Shown here: one piece after another, positions 1 through 10,902 of the stretch
Layout: each line of letters opens with the position of its first letter
Position numbering within the stretch: position 1 is the first letter of the stretch
Assembly (NCBI GenBank): GCA_021234155.1
Contig: JAJEKV010000214.1
Span: forward strand, 684,001 to 748,000
Length of the DNA: 64,000 bases
DNA from: Isoetes taiwanensis
Taxonomy: Eukaryota > Streptophyta > Lycopodiopsida > Isoetales > Isoetaceae
Direction: 5' to 3'
Translations under genes and position numbers: made by a program
Notes under the pieces: model-generated
Seen by the model: only the letters and a program-made list of their open reading frames with translations
What the model was told of the DNA's origin: nothing
Databases searched by the model: none

Positions 1-187
1 TTTAGTTTTGCGACTATGCGCTTGGTAGCCGTGAGACATCACGCTTTTTTGATTCGCAGAAATGTCCTATTTTACTGAAATAAAAGCTAAAACTTACTAA
101 CTTGCCCTAATTAATCCAGCTCATGCAATTAAAGTACACAAAATTGCTCTATATTACAAAATTTTTAATTATTTACAAAAAAAGGTT

Positions 188-1451
188 CTAAGGGTGTTCT
201 CCCTTTATGCGGGTCGCAAGACTCATGTCCTGTCGCATGAGGGTTACCCTCTTGGCGTGAACAGTGCAAGCTGTTGAATCTTCAAAACGTTGCACTATCT
301 TTTGCCTCGGCCGCCTCTTGCATTGCTGCCAGCCTCATCCGTGACTCTAAAGTCCGCCCTTCAGAGGGCTCGCATCACTTCTCGCACTAACAGAGCAAAG
401 GGGGCGGGGGATTAGAAGACCAGAAGGCTGGAAGTGCCTAATCTCCCTTAGCGCTCTCCTCTCCACCTCCTTCCCGCCAATCTTCTTCTTGGGTGGCGGC
501 TTGGGGCCTTGGGCTTTGGTGGTGGCGGCTTCAAGATGCGTTGGTTCGTTGAGCCGCCCTCCTTCAACAAATGCAACTCTTTGTTTTCTTCGTAGTAATT
601 TGGCTGTAGGCTTCCCATTTCTTCATATAAGCCTCGTGCTCCCTCATCTTTCTTTTAGGTATATCTTTACCACATCGCCGGGTGGCGTAAGCTTCGCAGG
701 TGGCGCTGCTATTTCTTCCTATCCCACCGGGTATTTTCGGGGGCTTCGTACTTGATCTTCTTTGGGGTTGCTCGGGTACTACACCGCGTCGCCGGGTGTT
801 TAGAAGAGCTTCCACTGCAAACATTGGGGTTGAAGTCCTCATCGGAAGAGTCGTCGGAGGGGTTCGGAGGTTAAATCGGCTTGCCGCTCCTTGATGGACG
901 CATCTTGGGGTTAGGCCTCTTCCTTGGCGGGAACGTCCTTGACTTCCTTGTGCCGAGCCACGAACTTCCCCTTCGCCTTCTTTTTCTCTTCTCGCGCCTT
1001 GTGTTCCTCCTCCTCCCTCTTCCTCTTTTTGTCTTCCTTCTTTTCTTTTCCGGCGTTCATATTTTCTAATGAATCTCGCGAGACTGCTTCCTCCACGGCT
1101 CGGACACTGCCGCCGCTCGCCGTGCTTTCGAGGATCTCCGCGGGTCGCATCGAGAATGATCTTACGCTCCTTCTCGCCACGGATCTCCCGCTCTATTTCT
1201 TCATATACCTCCCTTGTCTCCTCGTCCATGGAGGTTGGTGATGTTGCCTCGCCCCGCTCCACCTGCTTTGGTTGAAGGCGTCAATCGACGGACGTGTCTT
1301 GTTCCTCCGGAGACGTCTTCCCGGATTCGAAGGTGAACGACCTCCTTCGCAAGCTTTCGCCGAAGCATCCGTCGAATGATCTCAGCCTCGATGGCGTATT
1401 TGGTGGTTTCGCACGGCGACGCTTCTGGCGATACTGTTTGGTTCGGGCCAT
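188..1451 (-). pseudogene. Second copy of histone H3-like ORF1
   Basis: This is the equivalent of 9264-10501 in the next array unit. It begins MARTKQ followed by a basic stretch, which is closer to a canonical H3 tail than the right copy. A 232-codon ORF covers the linker in one frame (564-1262). The end of the H3 fold ([31 protein letters not shown]) is identical to the right copy, but the first half of the fold is shifted in frame around 320-560. The conserved start and C-terminal fold in two copies argue that the protein was real in the parent element. Confidence 0.75.
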
Positions 1452-1552
1452 GCTTTACTGGATCGTCAATCGGGTAAAAGCGCCAAAAGATCGCCTAAGT
1501 GCCGGGGAGCAGATTTCTAGGACTGGGACGTGGAAATGAGGGGGGTCTACAT

Positions 1553-1562
1553 CTATTTATAG
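1553..1562 (-). promoter_or_regulatory. TATA box upstream of ORF1, left copy
   Basis: The same CTATAAATAG and flanks as in the right copy, about 100 bp before the MARTKQ start at 1451. Confidence 0.6.
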
Positions 1563-1667
1563 CTTGGGAAGTTTTAGGTCAAAATTCAAGTTGCTCTATT
1601 TAACATGCTAAGGCACCTATTTAATTGAAATTTACACTTATTTCAGACTTTTTTCTGGTTTATTGGT

Positions 1668-1728
1668 TCACAGCTTAGCCTCGCTCCAAAACTAAAGTTT
1701 AGTTTTTAGACCAAAGCGAGTGTGAGAT
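1668..1728. repeat. Hairpin repeat, left unit, proximal
   Basis: Counterpart of 10713-10778 with both G/C-rich arms shortened while the A/T-rich centre is identical. Confidence 0.65.
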
Positions 1729-1851
1729 CTCATACATTTCTAGGTTATTTAGGTAATTAAAACGTGCTATTCTAATTAATTCCTACCTTAGAACTAGCCT
1801 TACCACATTACTTTTCTCAAATTCATCATATTTTGGTGGTCTTGGCTCGAT

Positions 1852-1919
1852 GTCTCACAGCTTGCGCCTCGCTCCAAAACTAAAATTTAGTTCTCGATGA
1901 CCAAAGCGAAATGTGAGAC
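1852..1919. repeat. Hairpin repeat, left unit, distal
   Basis: Counterpart of 10903-10973. The left arm is intact and the right arm is altered (CCAAAGCGAAATGTGAGA), so pairing is reduced. Confidence 0.65.
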
Positions 1920-2106
1920 CACCTCACTTGGAAAATTTTGGGCTTATTCTTTTTAATCTTATCAAATTCCAATTCGCTTAATTGTTACTAGCTTAGCATA
2001 ACTACAAAAATGAGAAAAAATTTCCCACTTTTCGAGGCTTGAGGATCCTATCAAGTCAGTACTACTGGACATGGCCAGTGCTTTGCTCTTGGTCTCCAAG
2101 AACATT

Positions 2107-2118
2107 GCTCTGATACCA
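2107..2118 (-). other. Primer-binding site of the second unit
   Basis: The same TGGTATCAGAGC sequence (minus strand) directly follows the left LTR. A primer site beside what should be the 3' LTR is the evidence for a tandem array rather than a single element. Confidence 0.92.
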
Positions 2119-2119
2119 T

Positions 2120-3691
2120 TGTGACGTCCCCTACTCGCATACGGTGCCCTCACCGTATACAAACAGGAGTTCTTCCCCCATACCAGCTCCACACTGATAC
2201 AGGGCCCTCCACACATCACTGCACCCGTAACGAGTCCCAGTGGGAAGAGTGAAGGTGTCATTCTACCCTGTCTCCCTCAGGGCCGACCTAGCTGCGGAAG
2301 CGAAAACATACATGTCAGTACACGACATAATCCTCCATCCACCTGGGGGTGGTGCACCACCACCGTGATAGACAATGATCAAAGACATCACATGGGGAAT
2401 CCTACCCAAGGCTCAGACTCGAGGGGATGACTGACGACTTGGGTCTCCAGAGTTCATTGCAGACAGAATTCATGGCAATGGAGTTGGCTGGCATAAGAAC
2501 ATGGCATAGGGTTGACCACTCCATCCGCCCCTCCCCGTGGCACACTTTGCGAGTAGGCTGAAGAGTGTCGGGACTGGACCAGAGCTCCACGGATGCATAG
2601 CCAAGGGGCTATTCCCGGGTCTCATCCTCCCGATTTGGATGGGGCAGGAAGGGATCACTCCTTCCGAGAGATCTACATGTGACTCAAGGTGACTAGAGGG
2701 CCACCGCCCAGATTCGGACCAACCCACCGGAAAGTGTACACCACTTCACGGGTGTCGAGTCCATGCCTTACCCGCACTCAGTGGTAAGCCATTAGACCTA
2801 GTCACAATGATCCCTGGTAGGCTTTACACACCAGAGGGATCGTTCAAGAGTCAGGACATGAACCTCCTTCTTAGCCGCCCTGCCCCTTCACCCACAAACT
2901 GGGTGTGGTTCTTGTACACAGCCGAATCCACGGTGTGTTAGAGAGGCTATGCTAGAGCATCAACTACACAGCTTCAGGGCCTCTACCCCCCTTCCCAATA
3001 CAAGGAGTTCACAGAGATACATCATCCATATACATCACAGAAGAACTAAAGAACTAGATCTAATCTATATCATAGAGTTAGGTTCTTTAGTTAGTGTCTG
3101 AGATCTAAAGATCTAGATAGCTGCTATGGGCAATTTAATAGTCTAAACTTACTGGTTCTATGACTAGAAGACGGTTTAAGCTATTAAATTGACCAAATAC
3201 CTGATCCCGGGGTGGCTCCTCCGACCGAAGTTCAACCATTCCGCTTTGAGTTGATCAATTCGTGAAAACCGATGGTGCGATTCGGCTTGGGCGTGCTCGG
3301 GAGGCGGTTTTGGCTCCTGGGGCAGCCAAAACAGAGCTCTAAAACCCTATGGACGAAAACTAGCAAGTTAGGGTATCCCTACCCTAAATAGACATGGGGT
3401 TAGGGCTAGGGTTTCCAATTATCCCTTTTTGGCATGTGGGATAATTGGAAAGGGCCCACTTGCCATTAATGGCTAGGTGGCAAAATGTGCCTACATGGAA
3501 AAGTGTGCCCACATTAATGTGCATATGTGCACATTAATAACATGTGAACATACCTAGCAAGTTGCCCCTAGGGCTACTTACCTGGCTATCTGTCGCCGCA
3601 GACATGCCGGGCCGGAGTGGCGCGGTACGCGTGACGTGGCAAAGATGCGATAATGCTCGGGGACCGTGATAATCGTGGCTGGAACGTCACA
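2120..3691 (-). repeat. LTR, shared (left) copy
   Basis: A 1572-bp copy closely matching 11174-12738. Its ends form the inverted repeat TGTGACGT/ACGTCACA. It is bounded by a polypurine tract at 3692-3704 and a primer-binding site at 2107-2118, so it acts as the 3' LTR of the right-hand element and the 5' LTR of the next unit. Confidence 0.92.
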
Positions 3692-3704
3692 TTCTCCCCA
3701 CCTT
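3692..3704 (-). other. Polypurine tract
   Basis: On the minus strand it reads AAGGTGGGGAGAA immediately before the TGTGACG start of the LTR. This is the expected plus-strand primer of reverse transcription. Confidence 0.85.
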
Positions 3705-4567
3705 GAAATAATGTTGTCCGCAGCATCGTGGGTCTCCCCACCTTGGGATCTTCCTAATCTGCAATCTGCAATCAACGTGATGCATACAATATAATAGTTA
3801 TACATTTACCAAGATTACCCTAAGGTAGTATTTTTAGAACATTATCACGTCATCATACTATGGAATACTTATCAATTCATAACATCATTAAACAAGTTAT
3901 TCGCTATCTCAGTTATTATGACATTAAGTTAGACAAAATTTCAACATTTCATATCTATAATTATTGTTCGAGGTACTCTTTAGTTTCCTTGCAACACATT
4001 CCAACAAAATTTGTGTTGTAAGTCTTCAGAGCTCGACCTCCCTTGCCCCTCCCGAGCTCTATTGGCTGGCAGTCGATACTAACGCTAGTACCATTTTAAT
4101 TATTTAATAAATTTTGGTTATATGGTGACCACCCCACCTATCTACATGGATGCATGGCTAATCTCCGGCCAGGGAAGGGATGAATCTTCCATTATGGCCG
4201 TGGAGACCGGCGCCTATATGCCTATATGCCGCCATGCCTACACCCTAGTTGTCCGGCGTGGAGGATAGGTCCTTCCAGATATAGGGGTGAAGGCCTGATT
4301 CCTCCTATCAAAGCATATATGGGGCTAGAGGTGCTTTTCCTATCAGTGCATTCCTTAATGACCTCCTTTCTTCGAGGTCGTCTACTTCCGTGGGACGTAG
4401 TAGACTTTCTAATCTACCTTCCACTCGCCAGTTTAAAACGCGGTCATGCCTACATTGGCATTACACCACGCCCTAGAGATCACCGTAGTGGTCCCATCAT
4501 CGGTAACAACACATGCACCCATACCAAGCATAGGTGGCATGCGAGATTAATCCTAACTACACAAGAA
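3705..4567. other. Chromovirus 3' untranslated region
   Basis: About 860 bp lie between the chromodomain end and the polypurine tract. It has only short overlapping ORFs on both strands and no domain I recognise. Confidence 0.5.
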
Positions 4568-7470
4568 TTAACCTACACAAATCGACATGCCTGAGCGATT
4601 TCTTGAGGAGATGACCTTGCCGCCCCATTGCTCCATAAACCGTGGGTACTTGTTTTCTAAATCCTTCTTAAGTACCCATGTCGCGATCTTCCAGCGGCAA
4701 GTGTTTCCACTTGACCAAACTTTTGGAGGAATTCTCGATCTCCTTGTTTTTTTGAAAGCTTTATCAAGAATCAATGCGGAACTATTTCCACTGCTCCTCA
4801 ATCATTTCCAACAACGTTGAGTGTCCAAGACTTCGATGCGGGTTTGGAGTGTGCTTCTTCAACAAACTCACATGGAAGACCTTATGAATCTTTAGGTGTT
4901 TGGCAAATCTAACTTGTAGGATTGATTACCTACTCTCTTAATTATTCCGAAAGGTCCAGCCCACCTTGGAGCAAGCTTCTTGCAATTCCGATCCCGAAGC
5001 CACCGCTTCACCTTGATCTTGAGCCATACATCATCTCCAACTTTGAACTCTCTGACTGTTCGATGCTTGTCGGCGATGCTCTTTTGTCGACTTCTTGCTG
5101 CTAGCAGATACCCTCGAACCTCTTCCACAAGCTGCCGTGATATCGCCAACATCTGACAAGTGAAACTTCCACTTTTGACACTGTGGTTGTGCCAAGTGTC
5201 CGAGTTAGTTAACCGTAGCCGTGAATTGATCATAAACGGGCGATATTTGGGATGATTCCCGCTTGGTGCTATTGTATGCAAACTCCACCAAGTGAATAAA
5301 TTCTTCCCACATACTTTGCTTATTCCGCATATAGTTTCTCAGAGCATGTCTTCTAAGATCCCGTTGGTCCGCTCCGTTTGGCCATCCGTCTGAGGATGAT
5401 ACGCCGTGCTCATGGATAGCTTGGTCTGAATCGTCGCAAAGAGGTCTTGCCAAAATGCACTCATGAACTTCGGGTCCCTGTCGGATATAATCTCCCTTGG
5501 CATGCCATGAAGCCTGAAGATCTCTTTGGTGAAGAGCTTTGCTGTATCCATAGCTGTATCTGTGGTCTTGCAAGGCACAAAGTGTGCCATCTTCGACAAC
5601 TTGTCGACCACTACCATCAAGGCATCCTTCCCTCTACCGTCCGCGGGAGCCCTGTGATGAAATCCATGCTGATCACCTCCCACTTAGCGTTTGGCACCGC
5701 TAATGGCTCTAATGCCCCCGAATTGAAGCTGCTCGCTTCGTCTGGCCGGCATAGCTGACATTCCTTGATGTAGCGAAGCTACTTGCTTCTTCATTCCTGG
5801 CCAATAATAGCGGGCCAAGACTTTGAAATATGTTTTCATGAATCCCGCATGGCCAGCTATTGGGCTGTTGTGCGGTCATGGAGGATCAACTTCCTTACAC
5901 CGATGATTCTGCACGCACAACTTGTTCTTATGGTATAACAAAGTTGCCTTCCTTCTTATAATGCTTGAAGGCCTCCCGCTCTTTATCTCATTCTAGCCTC
6001 CCTAGAGAGGGTTTTTGCCCATACTTTCCTCAAATCCACATCCGCTGGCAAGGACTCTTCAATCTTCTTACCAAAGTCATTTGAGAGTCGGAAATTGCAT
6101 TGCAATGCACTCTAGTTGTCGGGGGATGCCTTGAAAGCGCGATCTGCTACCACATTGAGCTTCCGGCTTGTAGACTATAACAAAGCCATATTCCTCGAGG
6201 AACTCCATCCACCTCCGCTGCCTCAGATTAAGGTGTGGTTGCGTGAATACATCTTGGAGGCTCATGGTCGGTATCAATTGGAACTTCCTTCCCAAGAGGT
6301 AGTGCCTCCATATTCTTAACATACGACAACTGCAAGCAATTTCGATCGTGACGTTGGGTAGCGCGGCGTCTCGGCGTCGTTCATCTTCCTGGAATCATGC
6401 GCCACCACGCTCTTCTTGCATAAGCCACCGCACTGTAGCTATCTTACTCGTGATCTGTTGCTACAAGCTTATCTTTTCGGGTCCTAAGTGGTCAAGACGA
6501 GGGGCCGTTGTCAAAGCTTCTTTCAACAATTCAAACCCCTTTTGGGCTTTCTTGTGCCAATGCTACGCCCAATCTTTCACCTTCTACGCCTTCGTCAAAT
6601 CTGTTAGCCGGGGCGCTATCTTAGCAAAGTTCTTCACGAACTTCCTGTCAAGTACCAACTAGGCAGAAAACTTGACCTCGTGCACATTCTTCCCGGCCGC
6701 CCCAATGAATCACTGCTTCAATCTTGGCGGGTCCGCCGAGATTCCCTTGGCTGAGATCACGTGACCCGGTATTCTACCTTCTCTTCGCGGTGGCGCCCGA
6801 CAACTTGCGTGCATAACCTGGTGCCTCTTCAACTTCTCTAGCACTCTCCTTAAGTGTTGTGCGTGCTCTTCAAGGGATCTGCTATACACCAAAATGTAGC
6901 TCAAAGAATACAATCACAAAGGTGTCTAAAAACTCCCTCGAAGATGTCGTTCATGAGCCTCATGAACGCCGCGGGGGCATTCGATAAGCCGAAGGCATTA
7001 ATAGTGAACTCATAGTGTCCATACCGCTGCGTTCTGAAGGCGGTCTTATGAATATCTTCCTCCTTTATCCGGATCTGATGATAGGCGACCTTAAGTCGAT
7101 TTTGGAGAAGATCCTTGCTCCTTGAAGCTGATCCATCAACAAATTCGATCTTGGGAGCGCATACTTGTTCTTAATGGTGTGCTTATTCAAGCGCCTATAG
7201 TCTATGCACATCCTCAAGGATCCATCCTTCTTCTTGACAAAAAAGGGGCGCTCCAAACGGCGAGACGCTAGGCCTAATGAATCCTAGGTCGAGTAGCTCC
7301 TGCAATTGCTTCTTTAGCTCTGACAACTCCTGCGTCGTCATTCTGTATGGAGCCTTGCTTGTCGGCTTTGTTCGGTTCGAAAGTGCTATCTCGCGCACTC
7401 GAATCCCGGCCGAAGGGAGGTGGATCTTGACCCTTTCGGTACCAGCCTCTGTGTCTGCCCACAAAGTCAT
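4568..7470 (-). pseudogene. Chromovirus pol: RT, RNase H, integrase, chromodomain
   Basis: Domains in minus-strand order. [49 protein letters not shown] (7470-7065). RNase H: VFTQPHLNLRQRRWMEFLEEYGF (6322-6077). Integrase core: [33 protein letters not shown] (5683-5339). Integrase C-terminal part: VGDDVWLKI, LAPRWAGPF, then KIHKVFHVSLLK (5281-4850). Chromodomain-like end: TRRSRIPPKV through ATWVLKKDLENKYP (about 4640-4780). The frame is broken many times. At the RT active site (about 6880-6920) the usual F-x-DD motif is replaced and out of frame, so this copy should not encode active RT. Confidence 0.88.
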
Positions 7471-8543
7471 CTACTTCCACCGTGATGAGCTCCTGTAGTC
7501 TCGGCCCCGTTCTTTGGCTCTCCCGAGGTCGAACTTCGCCTCTTCTCTCGGGAGGCGCTTCCACGAGCTTGCCGTTAGGATGTTCGATGTTGCGTAGCGG
7601 ATCCCCATCTGTTCCTGTAGGGCAAGGAACTCTTCCTCCGTCGGTAGTTGATTTGCGGCTTGGTCTGCCTCCATAATCCGCCTCCTCGGATGCCGCCAGA
7701 GGCTTGGATGTCGGAGGTAGACTCTCCGTGTAAGTGTCGGCTTCCTTACTTGGGGGGAAGTCGGATGCTCCTCGACGATGAAGTCGCTAAAACCGTTCTT
7801 CGAGTTGGTGCAAGCAACTCTCGTGTCGGTACTCCCTTTCCTCGCGACCCGAAGGTTTTGGATGTCGCTAGAAGCGCAAACTCCTCGCCTTCATCAATAA
7901 TGGGGGCTAGGCTTGTAATGCCTAACCCAAAGGGCGGCGCTGACCGAGTTTGCCGGTTCCTCGGGTCTTGCCACCTCTGCCTTGCATTGCTCTCACTGGT
8001 CGAGCTCTACATAGTCTTCCCTCCCTCCTCCGATTCTGTCGATGAAGTCCTCCTCTTCTTTTTCCTTCTGCTCCCCGTTCATCACGCGAAGGAGCCGTTG
8101 TTCTGCTGCTATGGCTAATGGGTCTATGTCCAAGGGGGGAATGGAGGTTTCCCCTACGGTGTTCTCGGCACGGTGGGTGAGAAAGATTGCCAAGGCAGTG
8201 TTGAAAGAGAAGTACTTGGTCCTATTGACAGTTAGGACCATTGGCTCAGGTGTGCGCTGCGCTTTGTTTGTCAGGTACTTGGCAATGTTTGGAACATCAC
8301 CTAATCTTTGTTTTGCAGGGGATTGCCTAGGAACAAAGTAGCCTATGCAAGGGGGGAGTTGCACTATGCTGGTTCTACCCTAGCTTGGAACTCAGACAAG
8401 ACTCTGCTGTAAGCTGGGGTTGCGTGCAAGGTTGCTTGGACATCTACCTCCTTCCTGAAGATATGGAAGATTTGGTCGTCGTCAGCCTGGCAAAGACATG
8501 AGCATGGGCGCTTGTACCATCTGCGAAAATCCGAGGTTGCCAT
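7471..8543 (-). pseudogene. Chromovirus ORF2 N-terminal region, no recognised domain
   Basis: From the ATG at 8543 a 59-codon stretch (MATSDFRRWYKRPCSC...) ends at a stop. Reading then continues in other frames (7993-8364; 7471-7674 and 7274-7564 overlap in different frames) into the RT. This is where gag and protease would normally be. I see no CCHC zinc knuckle and no D-S/T-G protease motif in any frame. It may be a decayed gag/protease or a different protein; I cannot tell which. Confidence 0.4.
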
Positions 8544-8656
8544 TGGTTAATTGCAGAAGAGGGTAACAAACGGTTGCAAGAGCGCCTCAGGGAGTTGAGA
8601 AATCGGCTAGAAGGGCAGGAGCAGATTTGTAGGGTGCTATCTGAGAAATGAGGGGT

Positions 8657-8666
8657 CTATTTATAG
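8657..8666 (-). promoter_or_regulatory. Second internal TATA box, upstream of ORF2/pol
   Basis: Minus-strand CTATAAATAG about 115 bp before an ATG at 8543. The blocks GAGCAGATTT-TAGG and GAAATGAGGGG beside it are shared with the ORF1 promoters (for example 1505-1562), so this is a duplicated promoter cassette rather than a chance TATA. Confidence 0.6.
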
Positions 8667-8849
8667 AAAGGGGGAAACCCTAATTTTTGGATGACTTGGA
8701 AATTCCTAGGGTTGGGTAATTCTAGTCTATCTGAGGTCAAAATGGGAATTTGAAGACTAGATGTTTGAATAAGGCTAGATTACCTAAAAGATGCTATACA
8801 ACAGGTTGAGGATGATCTGGACAAGTCCTGGTGAAGAAATGGTAGGAGG

Positions 8850-8914
8850 TCTCACAGCTTGCGCCTCGTTTAAAAACTAAAGTTTAGTTCTTCGACCAGG
8901 CGCGAGCTGTGAGA
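8850..8914. repeat. Hairpin repeat between ORF1 and ORF2 (proximal)
   Basis: Full-length unit with intact complementary arms. It lies about 185 bp upstream (minus strand) of the second internal TATA box, in a layout parallel to the pair before ORF1. Confidence 0.85.
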
Positions 8915-9050
8915 CATCAGTCTCATTCCGATCAAAAGGTGTCCAATTTGGGTAAACTAAGGGTGTAAGGATGATGGGCTCATCAAATCTTATGTAATTG
9001 ATCCCTTTATTTGGTCGATTTGGAGCTGTTTTGGTCAAGTTTGGGCGAGG

Positions 9051-9116
9051 TCTCACAGCTTGCGCCTCGCTTCAAAACTAAAATTTAGTTTTGCGACTAG
9101 GCGCGAGCTGTGAGAC
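9051..9116. repeat. Hairpin repeat between ORF1 and ORF2 (distal)
   Basis: Full-length unit with intact arms TCTCACAGCTTGCGCC and GGCGCGAGCTGTGAGA. It lies about 150 bp downstream of the ORF1 stop and about 200 bp from the next hairpin. Confidence 0.85.
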
Positions 9117-9263
9117 ATCACGTTTTTCGGTCTGCAAATGTCCTATTTTACTGAAATAAAAGCTAAAACTTACTAACTTGCCCTAATTAATCCAGCTCAT
9201 GCAATTAAAGTACACAAAATTGCTCTATATTACAAAATTTTTAATTATTTACAAAAAAAGGTT

Positions 9264-10501
9264 CTAAGGGTGTTCTCCCTTTATGCGGGTCGCAAGACTC
9301 ATGTCCTGTCGCATGAGGGTTACCCTCTTGGCGTGAACAGTGCAAGCTGTTGAATCTTCAAAACGTTGCACTATCTTTGCCTCAGCCGCCTCTTGCATTG
9401 CCAGCAGCGCCTCATCCGTGACTCTAAAGTCCGTCCTGTAGGCCTGCATCACTTCTCGCACTAACCGAGCAAAGGGGGCACGGGGGATTAGAAGACCGTA
9501 GCTGCGCTGGAAGTGCCTAATCTCCCTTAGCGCTCTCCTCTCCACCTCCTTCCTGCCAATCTTCTTCTTGGGTGGCGGCTTGGGGGCCTTGGGCTTTGGT
9601 GGTGGCGGCTTCAAGGTCTGTTGCTTCGTTGAGCGCCCTCCTTCAACAAATGCAACTCTGTTTTCTTCGTAGTACTTGCTGTAGGCTTCCCATTTCTTCA
9701 TATAAGCCTCGTGCTCCCTCATCTTTCTTTCATATATCTTTACCCTGTCGGTGACGTAAGCTTCCGCAGGCGGTGGCGGCTGTTCTTCCTATCCCTTGGG
9801 GTACTTTCGGGGGCTTACATGCCAATCTTGATCTTTTGGGGTTGCTTTCGGGTACTGTTAAATCGTCGCCGGGTGTTTAGAAGAGCTTCCACCCGCAGCA
9901 TTGGGGTTGATCCTCATCGGAGAAAAGTCGTCGGAGGGGGTTCGGAGGTTCGTCGGCTTGCCGCTCCTTGATAACGATCTTGGGGTTGGCCTCTTCCTTG
10001 GCGGAGCGTCTTGACTTTCCTTGTTGGGCCGCGAACTTCCCCTTCGCCTTCTTTTTCTCTTTTGTGTTCCTCCTCCTCCCTCTTCCTCTTTTTGTCTTCC
10101 CTTCTTTTCTCCCGGCGTTCATATTTTCTAATGAATCTCGCGAATCTGCTTCCTCATTGGCTCGGATTTTGTCGCCGCTCTTCATGCTCGAGGATCTCCG
10201 TGGGCGCGACGAGAATGATCTTACGCTCCTTCCCCCCACGGATCTCCCGCTCTATTTCTTCATATACCTCCCTTGTCTCCTCGTCCATGGAGGTTGGTGA
10301 TGTTGCCTCGTCCTGCTCCACCTGCTGGTTGAAGACGTCAATCAGATCGGACGTGTCTTGTTCCTCCGAGACGTCTTCCCCGTTCGAAGGTGAACGACCT
10401 CCTTTCGCAAGCACAGCCATGAAGCATCCGTCGAATGATCTCAGCCTCGATTGGCTGGTGGTTTCGGCGGCGCAGCCCGTAGTCCGTTTGGTTCGGGCCA
10501 T
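9264..10501 (-). CDS. Histone H3/CENH3-like ORF1 of the chromovirus
   Basis: The ORF starts MARTKRT, as histone H3 and plant CENH3 tails do. A long acidic/basic linker follows, rich in E, K and R. A Pro-Lys stretch (KAPKPPPKKK) leads into a C-terminal H3 histone fold at about 9267-9552. The fold aligns to H3 without gaps: [39 protein letters not shown], then RIKGE at the end. HFQ, LLIP and LMR-D are reminiscent of plant CENH3, while loop 1 has canonical H3 length. The frame is broken at least twice between tail and fold (near 10154 and 9877) and by a stop near 9795; the last 152 codons are open. It occupies the gag position. Function is unknown; nucleosome incorporation, centromere targeting or a nucleic-acid-packaging role are hypotheses. 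It could also be a captured host gene. Confidence 0.85.
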
Positions 10502-10601
10502 GCTTTACGGATCGTCAATCGGGTAAAAGCGCCAAAAGATCGCCTAAGTGCGGGGGAGCGGATTTCTAGGACTGGGACGTGGAAATGAGGGGGGTCTACA
10601 T

Positions 10602-10611
10602 CTATTTATAG
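10602..10611 (-). promoter_or_regulatory. TATA box upstream of histone-like ORF1
   Basis: Minus-strand CTATAAATAG about 100 bp before the ATG at 10501. It lies downstream of the primer site, inside the element body. The block around it (GAAATGAGGGG...TTTATAG) recurs before pol at 8645-8666. Confidence 0.65.
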
Positions 10612-10712
10612 CTTGGGAAGTTTTAGGTCAAAATTCAAGTTGCTCTATTTAACATGCTAAGGCACCTATTTAATTGAAATTTACACTTATTTCAGACTTT
10701 TTCTACCTATTG

Positions 10713-10778
10713 GTCTCACAGCTTGCGCCTCGCTCCAAAACTAAAGTTTAGTTTTTAGACCAGGCGCGAGCTGTGAGA
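10713..10778. repeat. Hairpin repeat, copy in ORF1 leader (proximal)
   Basis: Arms TCTCACAGCTTGCGCC and GGCGCGAGCTGTGAGA are nearly perfectly complementary. The centre AAAACTAAAGTTTAGTTTTT is itself close to palindromic, so almost the whole 66 bp can fold. The same unit occurs at 10903-10973, 9051-9116 and 8850-8914 and, in damaged form, at 1-37, 1668-1728 and 1852-1919. Confidence 0.85.
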
Positions 10779-10902
10779 TCTCATACATTTCTAGGTTATT
10801 TAGGTAATTAAAACGTGCTATTCTAATTAATTCCTACCTTAGAACTAGCCTTACCACATTACTTTTCTCAAATTCATCATATTTTGGTGGTCTTGGCTCG
10901 AT

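Noticed and set aside
1-3691. A 3.7-kb LTR containing the histone-like ORF
   Set aside because: The long direct repeat suggested this at first, but the primer-binding sites at 2107-2118 and 11161-11172 and the TGTGACGT/ACGTCACA ends place the LTR border at 2120 and 11174. The histone ORF is internal and the repeat is long because the array is tandem.
9572-10526. Plus-strand ORFs over the histone-like region
   Set aside because: They are Leu/Ser/Phe-rich shadows of the Lys/Glu-rich minus-strand coding sequence.
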